Shown: positions 7,979 to 17,120, numbered from the stretch's first letter. The stretch: 34,218 nucleotides of DNA from an uncultured Verrucomicrobiaceae bacterium (GCA_937872615.1 CALMTT010000084.1:1-34218); one strand, 5' to 3'. The notes: generated from the letters alone by a model not told the origin. Translations and numbers: made by a program.

Positions 7979-10879
7979 GTGTCTCACTCTCATTCACCAG
8001 CATCCTCCGAACGCCGCGAGCATCTCCAGCATGTGCTCGACCATGCGGCGCACTATTTGCCCACGCAGGGCCCGATCGGTGTTTTCGTGCATCACAACAC
8101 GCTGCATGCCTTTCAGCATCAGGAGTTCGAGCCGTCGGTGCAGGAGGCAGCGCAGCTTTTCAAAGCACAACCCTTCCTCGCGGAGGAGACGTATCAAAAT
8201 GATCGCGCCCGCGGTCGCATCCTCGATCAGGACATTGATGACGTGCTCTCCCGCGAGCCGGATGCGGAGATTTTGCCGGGACAACTCACGCGCAGGCAGC
8301 TTCGTCGTGCGTTGCTCATTCCGGGCGTGCGTCGCGTGAATGGCATCGACATCGCTTGGGCCATCGAAGAGGGCGACTGGCTCGAAAACTTCCGCCATGA
8401 TCTGCCGCCTGCCGCCGCGCATCAACTCACCGGCGACACGCCGAAGGAACTCTGGGACGTGTGCCTCGCCCGCGTGCCAAAGCACACGCCTCCGGCTCCT
8501 GGCGTGCCCAAACGCCCGCGTGAGGCTGTGATAGCCGAAAAGGGCATCGATCTCGATTTGATCGTTAATCCGCCACTCATCCGCCTCACCGGCGCGTATC
8601 TCGATCAAGGCATCGCCTACTGGCCGATGCCGCTGCGCGAGGAGGGACTGCTCGCCGCGTCGCGCAAAATCATGTCGCAGCCGCTTTCCATCGCGAGAAA
8701 GCACCTCACGCTCGTCGGCCGCGAGTATCGCCGCCAGATGGAGCGGAGCATGAGCGCCGAGGATGTCGTCATGGATGCGCTGGAGCGTCTCGCGGTCTTC
8801 CCGAGCGAATGGGAGGATTTTCTCATGGCGGAGCTCATCGCGCTGCCTGGCTGGGCGGGCATGATCCGCATGCTGGAGAACGATGTCACGCTGGCTCCGC
8901 ACGACCGCGTGAAGTGCTCGCTGATGGAATTCCTCGCGCTGCGCCTCACCTACACGCTCGCCGCGCTGGAGGACATCATGGGCGACACCACCACCTGGCG
9001 TGCCGTGAAGATCATGCCGCACAAAGTGGACCCGCTGACGCCTGTGGCACGCTTTTTCGATGCTGCGCAGCTCCTCGGTTTGCAGAGCAGCGTGCTCGCC
9101 CGACTGCCGGAGGATCAATTCAACGCGCTGCTGCATGAAGTCGCCGCGTGCAATGAAGTCGAGCGCCGCCGCCTGCTGCATCTCGCGTATGAGCGCCGTC
9201 ACGAGCGCCGCATCCTCATCCCGCTCGCGAAACATCGCGCCATGCCGAATCCGATGCCGGAAACGGACCGTCTCGCCGCACAGATCATCTTTTGCATCGA
9301 CGAGCGCGAGGAATCGATCCGCCGTGCGCTCGAAGAAGTCGATCCAAGCATCGAAACCGTCGGCGCGGCCGGCTTTTTCGGCGTCGCCATCGATTACGCG
9401 GGCATCGACGACGCGGGCGGTGTCTCGCTTTGCCCCGTGGTCGTCAAACCGGGCCACTCCGTGCGCGAAGTGGCCGTGGAGGATCACTCGCACCTTCATG
9501 AGCGCCGTCAGAAGCGGCGCAACGCTTGGGCGAAGATCACGCGCAATGGCTTCATCTCCTCCCGCACGCTCGTGCGCGGCTGGATCAGCACCGCGTGCCT
9601 CGGCTTCCTCTCGCTCTTCCCGCTCATCTTCCGTGTCTTGAGCCCGCGTGAGTATGGAAACCTCATCAAGAAGCTCAACCGCGCGTTCCTGCCCACGCCG
9701 AAGACGGAGGTCACCTTCATGCGCGACGATCCGGAGTCACGCCACGCCACCAGCGGGCTGCTGCACGGCTTTACCGAGCAGGAAATGGCCGACCGCATCT
9801 ACACCGTGCTCGGTTTCGCCGGCTTGCACAAAGCGCACGCGCGTCTCGTCGTCATCCTCGGCCATGGCAGCACCAGTTTGAACAATCCGTATGAGTCCGC
9901 CTACTGCTGCGGTGCCTGCGGCGGCCGCACCGGTGCGCCAAACGCCCGCATCTTTGCCATCATGGCGAACCGTCCCGGCGTGCGCGAGGCGCTGCGAGCG
10001 AAAGGCGTCATCATTCCCGAGGACACGTGGTTCCTCGGCGGCTACCACGACACGTGCAGCGACGACATCGAGTTCTTCGACGTCGATCTCATGCCGGAGA
10101 CGCATCACGGCGATCTCAACCGAGTGAAGCAGTCGCTCGACAAAGCTCGCGTGCTGAATGCCGATGAACGCGTGCGCCGCTTCGGCACCGCCGGCCCCGG
10201 CGTGCGTGGCGAGCGTGCGCTGCGCCATGTGCAGGCCCGTGCCGAGCACATCGCCGAGCCACGTCCCGAATACGGCCATTGCACGAACGCCGTCGCCTAC
10301 GTCGGTCGCCGTGAACACACGCGTGGCCTCTTCATGGACCGCCGCGCCTTCCTCATCAGCTACGACGCCACGAAAGACGCCGACAACAACGCGCTCGCCC
10401 GCGTGCTCGGTGCTGTCATCCCCGTCTGCGGTGGTATCAGCCTCGAATACTACTTCTCCACCGTCGACAACGAAGTCTGGGGCGCGGGAACGAAGCTCCC
10501 GCACAACATCACCGGCCTCGTCGGCGTCATGAACGGCTTCCAGGGCGATCTACGCACCGGCCTGCCCGTGCAAACGGTCGAGATTCACGAACCCGTGCGC
10601 ATCCTTTTCGTCGTCGAAACCACCCCGCAGCGCCTCATGAGCGTCATCAAGGCGAACAAGGAACTCGTCGAATTCGTCTGCAACCGCTGGATCCGCATCG
10701 CCACCATGGACCCCGACGACGGCCACATCGAAATCTACCGCGGCAACGACGTCTTCGAGCCCCTCACCGGCGACGAAGAACCTCTGCCTGTCACGCCAAA
10801 CTCCATGCACTGGTATCGCGGCAAGATGGATCACCTCCCGCTCGCCCGCATTGAGCCCAAGCTCGCGAAGGCGGCGTGA
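7979..10879 (+). CDS. dabA: DabA (DUF2309), inorganic-carbon accumulation zinc subunit
   Basis: DabA is a beta-carbonic-anhydrase-like cytoplasmic protein that, with the NuoL-like DabB, takes up CO2 and traps it as bicarbonate. I take GTG 7979 as start (VSHSHSPASSERREHLQHV), which puts the conserved GPIGVFVHHNTLHAFQ early in the protein and gives about 966 residues. The open frame extends upstream to 7745 without family-like sequence. The zinc-site residues are present: C439 and D441 in FCIDERE, H629 in LGHGS, and C644 in YCCGACGG. The H-to-C spacing of 15 is the same as I recall for the Halothiobacillus protein (H524/C539). No DabB is seen within the window; the divergent SulP transporter is the only nearby membrane partner. 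The stop is convergent with murA 134 bp away. Confidence 0.9.
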   Translation: MSHSHSPASSERREHLQHVLDHAAHYLPTQGPIGVFVHHNTLHAFQHQEFEPSVQEAAQLFKAQPFLAEETYQNDRARGRILDQDIDDVLSREPDAEILPGQLTRRQLRRALLIPGVRRVNGIDIAWAIEEGDWLENFRHDLPPAAAHQLTGDTPKELWDVCLARVPKHTPPAPGVPKRPREAVIAEKGIDLDLIVNPPLIRLTGAYLDQGIAYWPMPLREEGLLAASRKIMSQPLSIARKHLTLVGREYRRQMERSMSAEDVVMDALERLAVFPSEWEDFLMAELIALPGWAGMIRMLENDVTLAPHDRVKCSLMEFLALRLTYTLAALEDIMGDTTTWRAVKIMPHKVDPLTPVARFFDAAQLLGLQSSVLARLPEDQFNALLHEVAACNEVERRRLLHLAYERRHERRILIPLAKHRAMPNPMPETDRLAAQIIFCIDEREESIRRALEEVDPSIETVGAAGFFGVAIDYAGIDDAGGVSLCPVVVKPGHSVREVAVEDHSHLHERRQKRRNAWAKITRNGFISSRTLVRGWISTACLGFLSLFPLIFRVLSPREYGNLIKKLNRAFLPTPKTEVTFMRDDPESRHATSGLLHGFTEQEMADRIYTVLGFAGLHKAHARLVVILGHGSTSLNNPYESAYCCGACGGRTGAPNARIFAIMANRPGVREALRAKGVIIPEDTWFLGGYHDTCSDDIEFFDVDLMPETHHGDLNRVKQSLDKARVLNADERVRRFGTAGPGVRGERALRHVQARAEHIAEPRPEYGHCTNAVAYVGRREHTRGLFMDRRAFLISYDATKDADNNALARVLGAVIPVCGGISLEYYFSTVDNEVWGAGTKLPHNITGLVGVMNGFQGDLRTGLPVQTVEIHEPVRILFVVETTPQRLMSVIKANKELVEFVCNRWIRIATMDPDDGHIEIYRGNDVFEPLTGDEEPLPVTPNSMHWYRGKMDHLPLARIEPKLAKAA

Positions 10880-11013
10880 CAAGCTTCACATTTAGACCCC
10901 GCGATACCGCTGGATGAATTCTTGTGGCGTTTGTGGACAACGTCGCTGTGTCCATTGTGTGGCCTTCGACCCGCCCAAGGACATGCTAGGGGCGGATGGA
11001 CAGCTTCTTTCGA

Positions 11014-12276
11014 TCAGCCGCGAACGCGTTCGACGTTCGCACCGAGGGCGGCGAGCTTGTCGTCGAGGTGTTCGTAGCCGCGGTCGATGTGATAGAGGCG
11101 GTTGATCTCGGTTTTGCCTTCGGCGACGAGGCCGGCGAGGACAAGGGCGGCGGAGGCGCGGAGGTCGGAGGCCATGACGGGTGCGCCTTTCATGGGCACG
11201 CCGCCACGGATGCGGGCGGTGGCGCCTTGCAGGTCGATGTTGGCTCCCATGCGCTTCATTTCAGCGCAGTGCATGAAGCGCTGAGGGAAGATGGTCTCGG
11301 TGATGGTGCTGGTGTCCGGGATGACGCAGGCGAGGGCGCACATCTGGGCCTGCATGTCGGTGGGGAAGCCGGGATAGCAAAGCGTGGTGAGGTCGAAGCC
11401 CTTGGCGTTTGGATTGGGGCGGACGGTGATGCTGTCCTTGGTGATCTCGAGCGGGAAGCCGCATTTCACCATAGCATCGGTGATGGCTTTCATGTGCTCG
11501 GGCATGACTCGCTTGAGCGTGACGCCTTCGCCAAGCATGGCGCCGGCGACGAGGAAGGTGCCGGCCTCGATGCGATCCGGGATGACGATGTGCTCGGCGC
11601 CGTGGAGTTCCTTCACGCCTTCGATGACGATGCGGTGGGTGCCTGCGCCTTCGATTTTGGCACCCATTTTGATGAGAAAGTTGGCGAGGTCTTCGACTTC
11701 GGGCTCGGCGGCGGCGCCTTCGATGATGGTGGTGCCTTTGGCGAGCACGGCGGCCATCATGACGTTGTCGGTGCCGAGAACAGTGGAGCCGTGTTTGCCC
11801 ATCAAATTCATGGGGCCGCCTTTGAAGCCTTTTTTGGCATTCACATGGATGTCGCCGCCATCGACGATGATTTGAGCTCCGAGGGCTTCGAGGCCTTTGA
11901 GGTGGAGGTCAACGGGCCTGTCACCGATGACGCAGCCGCCGGGCAGGGAGACGGTGCATTTTTTCAAACGGCCGGTGAGAGGCCCGAGGACGCAGATCGA
12001 GGCCCGCATCTTCCGCACGAGGTCGTAAGGGGCGATGGATTTGATCTTCTCGGCCTTCACGACGACGACGCCGGAGGCTCGCTCTACCTCGGCTCCGAGT
12101 TCGCCGAGGATTTGCAGCATGTAATTGGTGTCCGAAAGGTCGGGAACGCGGCGGATGGTGCAGGTGTCCTTGGTGAGAAGGGTGGCGGCAAGAATGGGCA
12201 GTGAGCTGTTTTTCGAGCCGCTGATGTTGACGCGGCCTTTGAGCGGGGTGCCGCCGTGGACGATGAGCTTTTCCAT
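11014..12276 (-). CDS. murA: UDP-N-acetylglucosamine 1-carboxyvinyltransferase
   Basis: MurA transfers enolpyruvate from PEP to UDP-GlcNAc, the first committed step of peptidoglycan synthesis. The 420-residue protein starts MEKLIVHGGTPLKGRVNISGSKN. It carries the substrate-contact Lys/Asn of that segment, RASICVLGPL, and SLPGGCVIGDRPVDLH, where the Cys is the fosfomycin-reactive general acid (Cys115 in E. coli). The end is YEHLDDKLAALGANVERVRG. The length is normal. It lies 99 bp downstream of smpB on the same strand, and the stop faces dabA. There is no Shine-Dalgarno before the ATG. Confidence 0.97.
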   Translation of the reverse strand: MEKLIVHGGTPLKGRVNISGSKNSSLPILAATLLTKDTCTIRRVPDLSDTNYMLQILGELGAEVERASGVVVVKAEKIKSIAPYDLVRKMRASICVLGPLTGRLKKCTVSLPGGCVIGDRPVDLHLKGLEALGAQIIVDGGDIHVNAKKGFKGGPMNLMGKHGSTVLGTDNVMMAAVLAKGTTIIEGAAAEPEVEDLANFLIKMGAKIEGAGTHRIVIEGVKELHGAEHIVIPDRIEAGTFLVAGAMLGEGVTLKRVMPEHMKAITDAMVKCGFPLEITKDSITVRPNPNAKGFDLTTLCYPGFPTDMQAQMCALACVIPDTSTITETIFPQRFMHCAEMKRMGANIDLQGATARIRGGVPMKGAPVMASDLRASAALVLAGLVAEGKTEINRLYHIDRGYEHLDDKLAALGANVERVRG

Positions 12277-12375
12277 GATGAGGAAGGCTTTCTGCCGCGA
12301 TTTGAGGTGCGGGCAAGGGAATGTTTGGAAGTAGAGCGTGAGCCGTTCCGAGTTCCGAAACGTCAGACGAGGCGC

Positions 12376-12837
12376 TTAGCGCTTTGAGCGGTCGTTGAAG
12401 GCGGCGACGACGCGTGCGGCCTCGCGGTTTTCGGCCTTCTCTTTGAGGTCGTGGCGCTGGTCGGCCTTGTTTTTGCCTTTGCCGATGGCGACCTGGATTT
12501 TGATGCGCGGGCCTTTCCAGTAGGCCTTGAGCACGGGGAGGGCGAGGCCCTTCTGGTGCGCGGCGGCGTCGAGCTTCATGATCTCGCGCTTGTGCAGGAG
12601 GAGGCGGCGGGAGCGGCGTGGCTCGTGGGTCTCGTGGCTGGCCTTGTCGTAGGGCTTGATGTCGCAGCCGTAGAGCCAGACCTGGCCACGCTCGACGCGG
12701 GCGAAGGCGTCGGAGAGGTTCATGTGGCCCTGGCGGATGGATTTGACCTCGGTGCCACGCAGTTCGAGGCCGGCCTCGTAGGTCTCGAGGATGTGGTAGT
12801 CGCGCGGGGCTTTGCGGTTGGATGCGATCTCGGACAT
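12376..12837 (-). CDS. smpB: SsrA (tmRNA)-binding protein
   Basis: SmpB binds tmRNA and brings it to stalled ribosomes for trans-translation. The 153 residues contain the usual order: KAPRDYHILETYEAGLELRGTEVKSIR, NLSDAFARV, LYGCDIKPYDKASHETHEPRRSRRLLLHKREI and a basic C-terminal tail ending AFNDRSKR, where the tail enters the ribosomal channel. The start is ATG 12837. A terminator-like hairpin separates it from rpoZ upstream, so it may have its own promoter and share a transcript with murA. No tmRNA gene is recognisable in the window. Confidence 0.96.
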   Translation of the reverse strand: MSEIASNRKAPRDYHILETYEAGLELRGTEVKSIRQGHMNLSDAFARVERGQVWLYGCDIKPYDKASHETHEPRRSRRLLLHKREIMKLDAAAHQKGLALPVLKAYWKGPRIKIQVAIGKGKNKADQRHDLKEKAENREAARVVAAFNDRSKR

Positions 12838-12846
12838 GCGCGGGAT

Positions 12847-12882
12847 AAAAAATGGGTCCGATGCGGCGCACGGGACCCATTT
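12847..12882 (-). terminator. Rho-independent terminator after rpoZ
   Basis: On the minus strand aaatgggtcc pairs perfectly with ggacccattt (10 bp, 13-nt loop) and the 3' arm runs into TTTTTTAT. It lies 37 nt downstream of the rpoZ stop and immediately upstream of smpB, so it would end rpoZ transcription or attenuate read-through into smpB. Confidence 0.65.
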
Positions 12883-12918
12883 GGGAAACGATGATCTGGC
12901 CGGCGTGCCGGGAGGGGA

Positions 12919-13122
12919 TCAGTTGTCGTCGATGTTCAGCGGGGTGATCTTGCCCTGAATGATCTCGAGGAGGGCGAGATCGGCGTCACGCAGTCCGGGA
13001 CGGCGATCAACGAGGGGAGAACGACCGGAGGCGATCTGACGGACCCGCTTGGAGACGAGATTGATCAAGATCGGATACTCAGTGATGTGCTTGGCGGCTT
13101 CTTCGACGAGGTCAGCTCTCAT
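12919..13122 (-). CDS. rpoZ: RNA polymerase omega subunit
   Basis: Omega helps assemble and stabilise the beta' subunit of RNA polymerase. The 67-residue product contains NLVSKRVRQIASGRSPLVD, the conserved core of the family (usual form VxxRARQLxxGxxPxV), and then DLALLEIIQGKI. It is shorter than E. coli omega (about 90 residues), within the range seen for other phyla. ATG 13122 is preceded by a pyrimidine-rich stretch with no Shine-Dalgarno. The next gene upstream is divergent. Confidence 0.85.
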   Translation of the reverse strand: MRADLVEEAAKHITEYPILINLVSKRVRQIASGRSPLVDRRPGLRDADLALLEIIQGKITPLNIDDN

Positions 13123-13289
13123 ATGGGTAGGGACGGGCGGGCTCAGGTTTTTGAGGGGGCGGAGAGTAGTGGTCTCCGGGTAGGTAGCAAACGAAATGTG
13201 GCCGGATTTGCGGTTGATGCGGGAAGGGGGCTGTTGTCTCGTCGCGCCCGGTCGCAGGCGACCCCAACCTTTAAACCAACCTCATCAGC

Positions 13290-14411
13290 ATGAAGAAAGT
13301 CGGCATCGGAATCATCGGCGGTGGCCTCATGGGCCGGGAAATGGCGAGTGCGTTTGCCCGCTGGTGCGCCCTGACGGATGTGGAGGTGATGCCGGAGCTG
13401 GTGGCGGTGGCGGACCTCGTGGAGGACGTGCGGAACTGGTTCCGCCGGGTGCCTTCCTGCACCCAGATCACGGGGGATTATCATGAGTTGCTGGCGAATC
13501 CGGCGGTGGAGGTGGTGTATGTGGCGGTGCCGCACAACCTGCACGAGAGTATCTATTTGGACGTGCTGGCGGCGGGCAAGGATCTTTTCGCGGAGAAGCC
13601 GTTCGGCATCGATCTGGCCTCGGCGCGGCGGATTCATGAGGCGGGCGAGAAATCGGGGCGTTTTGTGCGCTGCAGCTCGGAGTTTCCCTTCCTGCCGGGT
13701 GCCCAGCGGGTGATGCAAGTGGCGCAATCGGGCAAGCTGGGCCGCGTGCTGGAGGTGGTGAGCGGCTTTCACCATAGCAGTGACCTCGATTCCACGAAGC
13801 CGGCGAACTGGAAGCGCAAATCGGCCACCTGCGGCGAAATCGGCGTTCTTGGAGACTTGGGCATGCATGCCTGCCACATCCCGCTGCGGCTCGGCTGGAA
13901 GCCTTCGCGGCTGTTTGCCCAGCTACAGAAGGGGTATCCGCAACGGCCGGATGGCAGGGGCGGCATGGCGGTCTGTGACACCTGGGATAATGCTTTGCTC
14001 CACTGCTGGACCTCCATCGATGGCCAGGAGGTGCCGCTACGCCTCGAAATGAAGCGCATGGCACCGGGGGAGACGAATTCGTGGTTCGTGGAGGTGCTTG
14101 GCACCGAAGGAGGCGTGCGCTACAGCACAAAGGAACCGAAGACGCTGTGGCTCTTCGAGAACGGCAAGGAGCAGTTTTGGAAGAAGACGGACCTCGGCTT
14201 CGGGATGCCCTTCAAGACGGTGACCGGGGGCATTTTCGAGCCGGGCTTCCCTGACATGATCCAGCAGATGTGGGCGGCCTTCCTGATGGAACGTGCTGGC
14301 TTGCTCGGCGGCCGCTTTGGCTGCGCCACGCCCGCCGAGGCGGTGGCCACGCACGAGATCTTTGCCGCGGCGCTGGCCTCGCAAGCTTCCGGAAACGCGG
14401 TGTCGCTGTGA
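13290..14411 (+). CDS. Gfo/Idh/MocA-family oxidoreductase
   Basis: A complete 373-residue NAD(P)-dependent sugar dehydrogenase-like protein. The Rossmann domain starts at once (KKVGIGIIGGGLMG, residues 3-16), with VYVAVPHNLH and AEKPFGIDLASA giving the EKP signature near residue 105. The C-terminal domain has GDLGMHACHIPL, where Asp/His are the usual catalytic positions. It is a different subfamily and composition from the truncated copy at the left end. Its stop is separated by one base from the stop of the convergent deaminase gene. There is no Shine-Dalgarno before ATG 13290. The substrate cannot be told from sequence. Confidence 0.85.
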   Translation: MKKVGIGIIGGGLMGREMASAFARWCALTDVEVMPELVAVADLVEDVRNWFRRVPSCTQITGDYHELLANPAVEVVYVAVPHNLHESIYLDVLAAGKDLFAEKPFGIDLASARRIHEAGEKSGRFVRCSSEFPFLPGAQRVMQVAQSGKLGRVLEVVSGFHHSSDLDSTKPANWKRKSATCGEIGVLGDLGMHACHIPLRLGWKPSRLFAQLQKGYPQRPDGRGGMAVCDTWDNALLHCWTSIDGQEVPLRLEMKRMAPGETNSWFVEVLGTEGGVRYSTKEPKTLWLFENGKEQFWKKTDLGFGMPFKTVTGGIFEPGFPDMIQQMWAAFLMERAGLLGGRFGCATPAEAVATHEIFAAALASQASGNAVSL

Positions 14412-14412
14412 G

Positions 14413-14889
14413 TCAGCGAGGGATAGGGGTATTGTCGACCTCGGCGATGATCGACGGATAGTCCGCCAACTGCACCAACTGGATGCGGTAGCGCTCCGCG
14501 ATGGCATCGGCCTCGGATTCCGGGTAGTCATCGCGGTAGTACACCTCCTTCACGCCGTAGGCGCAAAGCATCTGCATGCAACTGGTGCAGGGTTTGGTGG
14601 TGCAGGCGACCAGTTTGACGTTTCCGCGGGTGAAAAGGCTGCAAAGGTTCACCTCGGCATGGAGCATGAATTTCCGCCGGGCATCCCGGTCGCTCCAAAA
14701 CGATTGATCCGGGTCGTATCCGGGGGCCAAGCCGTTGTAGGCCGTGCCAATGACCCGGTTGGCAAAATCAAAGGCCACCGCACCAACCTTCCGAAACGGG
14801 TCCTCCGACCTCAAGCTCGCGACGTGGGCCAAGGCCATGGCATATTCGGGGATCGTGAGGCGGGAGCGGTGTTCAGCAGAGGTGGGCAT
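14413..14889 (-). CDS. dCMP/cytidine deaminase-family zinc enzyme
   Basis: 158 residues. The zinc site is complete: H77-A-E79 (MLHAEVNL) and P100-C-T-S-C104, with E79 the proton shuttle. The ~150-residue size, the position of HAE far from the N-terminus, and the N-terminal HVASLRSEDPFRKVGAV region resemble deoxycytidylate deaminases (dCMP to dUMP, for dTTP synthesis). The spacing between the first and second halves also fits ComE-type dCMP deaminases. It is convergent with the Gfo/Idh gene and read on its own. Confidence 0.8.
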   Translation of the reverse strand: MPTSAEHRSRLTIPEYAMALAHVASLRSEDPFRKVGAVAFDFANRVIGTAYNGLAPGYDPDQSFWSDRDARRKFMLHAEVNLCSLFTRGNVKLVACTTKPCTSCMQMLCAYGVKEVYYRDDYPESEADAIAERYRIQLVQLADYPSIIAEVDNTPIPR

Positions 14890-15343
14890 GTCGGATCAAA
14901 CAGGCGGTGACGAGGCATTCGTCAACATCACAGGTGCCTGAGAAAGATGAATTGTTTATTTGAACACTTCCAAAATTGGTTCAAAAGAACAGTCTATCGA
15001 ACTCTTCATGATTACAATGCCGACCGCTCGAATTCCTCGCATTATGGACCATTTTCGCAAGGTGCTCGTTACAAGACCCTTGCGATACGACGGACTCGTG
15101 AGGCCATTTGGCCCCGGCGTTCATCGTGAGGTTCAATTGGAACTCGACTTCAGACCGCGATCAAGAGTCCAAGCTCGCTAAGCCCGCGCCTTAATCCAAC
15201 GGGGTATTCTGTGGTGGTGGTGGCACTGGCGATTTGCTTGCCTGTGAAACGAGAATTTTGAAATTGGGCTTTTTTTAAAGATGGACAAACTTGGGCCAAG
15301 TTGCTTTTATCTAAGGTTTAGATTCGCACAATATTCCCGACCT
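14890..15343. other. Long non-coding stretch upstream of the exopolysaccharide block
   Basis: About 450 bp without a convincing gene; short open frames here (for example 14960-15181) have no family resemblance. It is more A+T rich than its surroundings, contains a T-run (15270-15276) and a palindrome at 15288-15302, and should hold the promoters of the rightward exopolysaccharide genes and of the leftward deaminase gene. No tRNA cloverleaf was found. Confidence 0.5.
15288..15302. promoter_or_regulatory. 15-bp palindrome before the outer-membrane barrel gene
   Basis: aacttgggccaagtt has perfect 7-bp arms around one central base and lies 41 nt upstream of the ATG at 15344, where a promoter would be expected. 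It is a good operator candidate for a dimeric regulator of the exopolysaccharide genes. No second copy was seen in the window. Confidence 0.4.
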
Positions 15344-17026
15344 ATGCTGTTCTTGAACCGTTCCTTCGTTGCACGCGCACTACGTGCTGGCTTGCCAGTC
15401 ATGGCTCTATGGTTTGTTGGGCAGGTGCATGCACAATTCGGTGTATCACCTTCTCAATCGAGCAGCTTCTTTGAAGATTTTCGCTCGCGTTCCAAACAGA
15501 TGCAGCAAAGCGGCTCTGGATACAAAAGTGGTGATGTAGTCTACGATTATGACAGCGGAACCTACATGGGCATGGACGAAGATCAGATGCGTCCAGACGA
15601 CCTGCTCCGACAGGCCCGCGAGGTTTCCCAGCCCGCTGTGCGCAGTGGCAGTGCGGCTGTGGCGGCACGTTATGTGGGGGACTATACGAACTACGCCGGA
15701 CAATATACGTCCCCAACAGGTTACTTCGCCCCGACCTATGTCTCTGACCCGTTTTTGACAGGTAAGCGCAACTTCGCTCTTGGCCCGGTGAATGTCGGAT
15801 TGGGTTTCTACGGAGGCTTGGAATATAATAGCAATATCAACCGTTCGAGGAACAACCCGGTGTCTGACATGATCGGCACCTTCATGCTGAACATCAGCGC
15901 CAACTATCGGGTGACACAGAATAATGTCTTGAGCATCACGTCTGCCGTAGGCTTGGATCATTACTTTTCACACCCGGAACTCGCACCTTACGGGAACGGA
16001 AATTATATCCTAAATGTGCTTCCTGGCAGTACTTTGGCCTTCGACGTTAAGGCTGGTCCTGTGTACTTTACTTTCTACGACCGTGTGTCCGTCCGTCCGG
16101 CTACGAGCAACTCGTTCGCTCTTAATGCCCAATCCATTTTTGGTGTTTTCCAAAATGACGCTGGGGTGGCTATGAACTGGGCCATCAATTCGAAGTGGGC
16201 ACTCTCGCTCAACGTTAATAATTCCATCTCAAAAGCCCTTGAGTCGAACTTCACGCTATATAATCGCCAGTTGAATACTTTCCAAGGCACTTTGACCTAC
16301 AGCCCGCATGGAACGTGGTCCGCAGGTTATGAAGGTTCGGTCAGTCTTCTTTCTTATGAGCAGGAAACACTGAATGACGGCGTGCTGCTGAATTCTGGAG
16401 TATTTTTACGCGCCCCCTTGGGTAGTTCGACATTCGTCCGGGTTGCTGGTGGCCTCCAGCGGTTTGACTTCGATAATCCTCGTGTCTTGGCACCAAACGG
16501 ACCTGAAGACTACAAGGATTTGTCAGATTACTATTTCAATTTTAGCATCAACAACCAAATCAATAACAGGATCAGTCATGTGCTGAGCCTTGGTCATGAG
16601 TCAGCGCTTAACTTGGGGTCTAACTTCATCACCGCGAATTATATTAACTACGGCGTTTCCATCATAACATCGAAGGGGGGGCGTCTTTCGCTTACCGGGT
16701 ATTATGAACGTGCGAAGCCTTCGAGTTTCAATCCCCTCTACCCGCAAACCCAAGCTAACCTGACCCAATACGGTTTCGACACATATTATAATCATCAGAT
16801 CACTTCCCGAATCTCGATGGGGGCTGGATATCACTTCGGTCGAACGGATTCTGAAGCATTCAACGGGGACTTTGATCAGCACGCCTTCAACCTGAACTTC
16901 GGAATGGCATTGACACAGAAATCGATGCTCAACGTGGGATACCGCTATTTCACCACCAAAACCAAAGCAGGTAACCTCGACTTCGACCAGCACAGAATTA
17001 TCCTCGGTTTGAGCTACAATTTTTAA
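15344..17026 (+). CDS. Outer-membrane beta-barrel protein of the exopolysaccharide locus
   Basis: About 560 residues. The signal peptide (MLFLNRSFVARALRAGLPVMALWFVGQVHAQ) is followed by a polar region to about residue 150. From NVGLGFYGGLEYNSNINRS onward come repeated amphipathic strands separated by Asn/Ser/Asp turns. The last residues, RIILGLSYNF, end in an aromatic residue, the usual recognition signal for the BAM insertion machinery. Such barrels commonly sit beside export and Wzc genes in Verrucomicrobia and may form the outer-membrane exit or anchor of the glycan. ATG 15344 is chosen because it directly begins the signal peptide; an ATG at 15281 in frame precedes it. G+C is visibly lower than in the flanking housekeeping genes, which may mark transfer. 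Confidence 0.75.
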   Translation: MLFLNRSFVARALRAGLPVMALWFVGQVHAQFGVSPSQSSSFFEDFRSRSKQMQQSGSGYKSGDVVYDYDSGTYMGMDEDQMRPDDLLRQAREVSQPAVRSGSAAVAARYVGDYTNYAGQYTSPTGYFAPTYVSDPFLTGKRNFALGPVNVGLGFYGGLEYNSNINRSRNNPVSDMIGTFMLNISANYRVTQNNVLSITSAVGLDHYFSHPELAPYGNGNYILNVLPGSTLAFDVKAGPVYFTFYDRVSVRPATSNSFALNAQSIFGVFQNDAGVAMNWAINSKWALSLNVNNSISKALESNFTLYNRQLNTFQGTLTYSPHGTWSAGYEGSVSLLSYEQETLNDGVLLNSGVFLRAPLGSSTFVRVAGGLQRFDFDNPRVLAPNGPEDYKDLSDYYFNFSINNQINNRISHVLSLGHESALNLGSNFITANYINYGVSIITSKGGRLSLTGYYERAKPSSFNPLYPQTQANLTQYGFDTYYNHQITSRISMGAGYHFGRTDSEAFNGDFDQHAFNLNFGMALTQKSMLNVGYRYFTTKTKAGNLDFDQHRIILGLSYNF

Positions 17027-17055
17027 CATTTTTTAACCTAGGTTGTCCGATTGCA

Positions 17056-17090
17056 GGTGGCTTGCGGCGTCGCAAGCCACCATTTTGTTC
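17056..17090 (+). terminator. Rho-independent terminator after the barrel gene
   Basis: A perfect 11-bp stem (ggtggcttgcg / cgcaagccacc) with a GCGT loop is followed by attttgttct, 29 nt after the barrel stop. It separates the barrel gene from the export gene, so the latter probably needs its own start or partial read-through. Confidence 0.75.
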
Positions 17091-17120
17091 TAAGGCTTCC
17101 GCTATCTTTGTCCCACTATC

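Noticed and set aside
10880..11013. A possible terminator or small RNA between dabA and murA
   Set aside because: Only a 6-bp tggaca/tgtcca stem without a T-run could be found, too weak to call.
14960..15181. A small open frame in the non-coding stretch before the barrel gene
   Set aside because: There is no start context, no family similarity and no coding-like third-position pattern; kept as intergenic.
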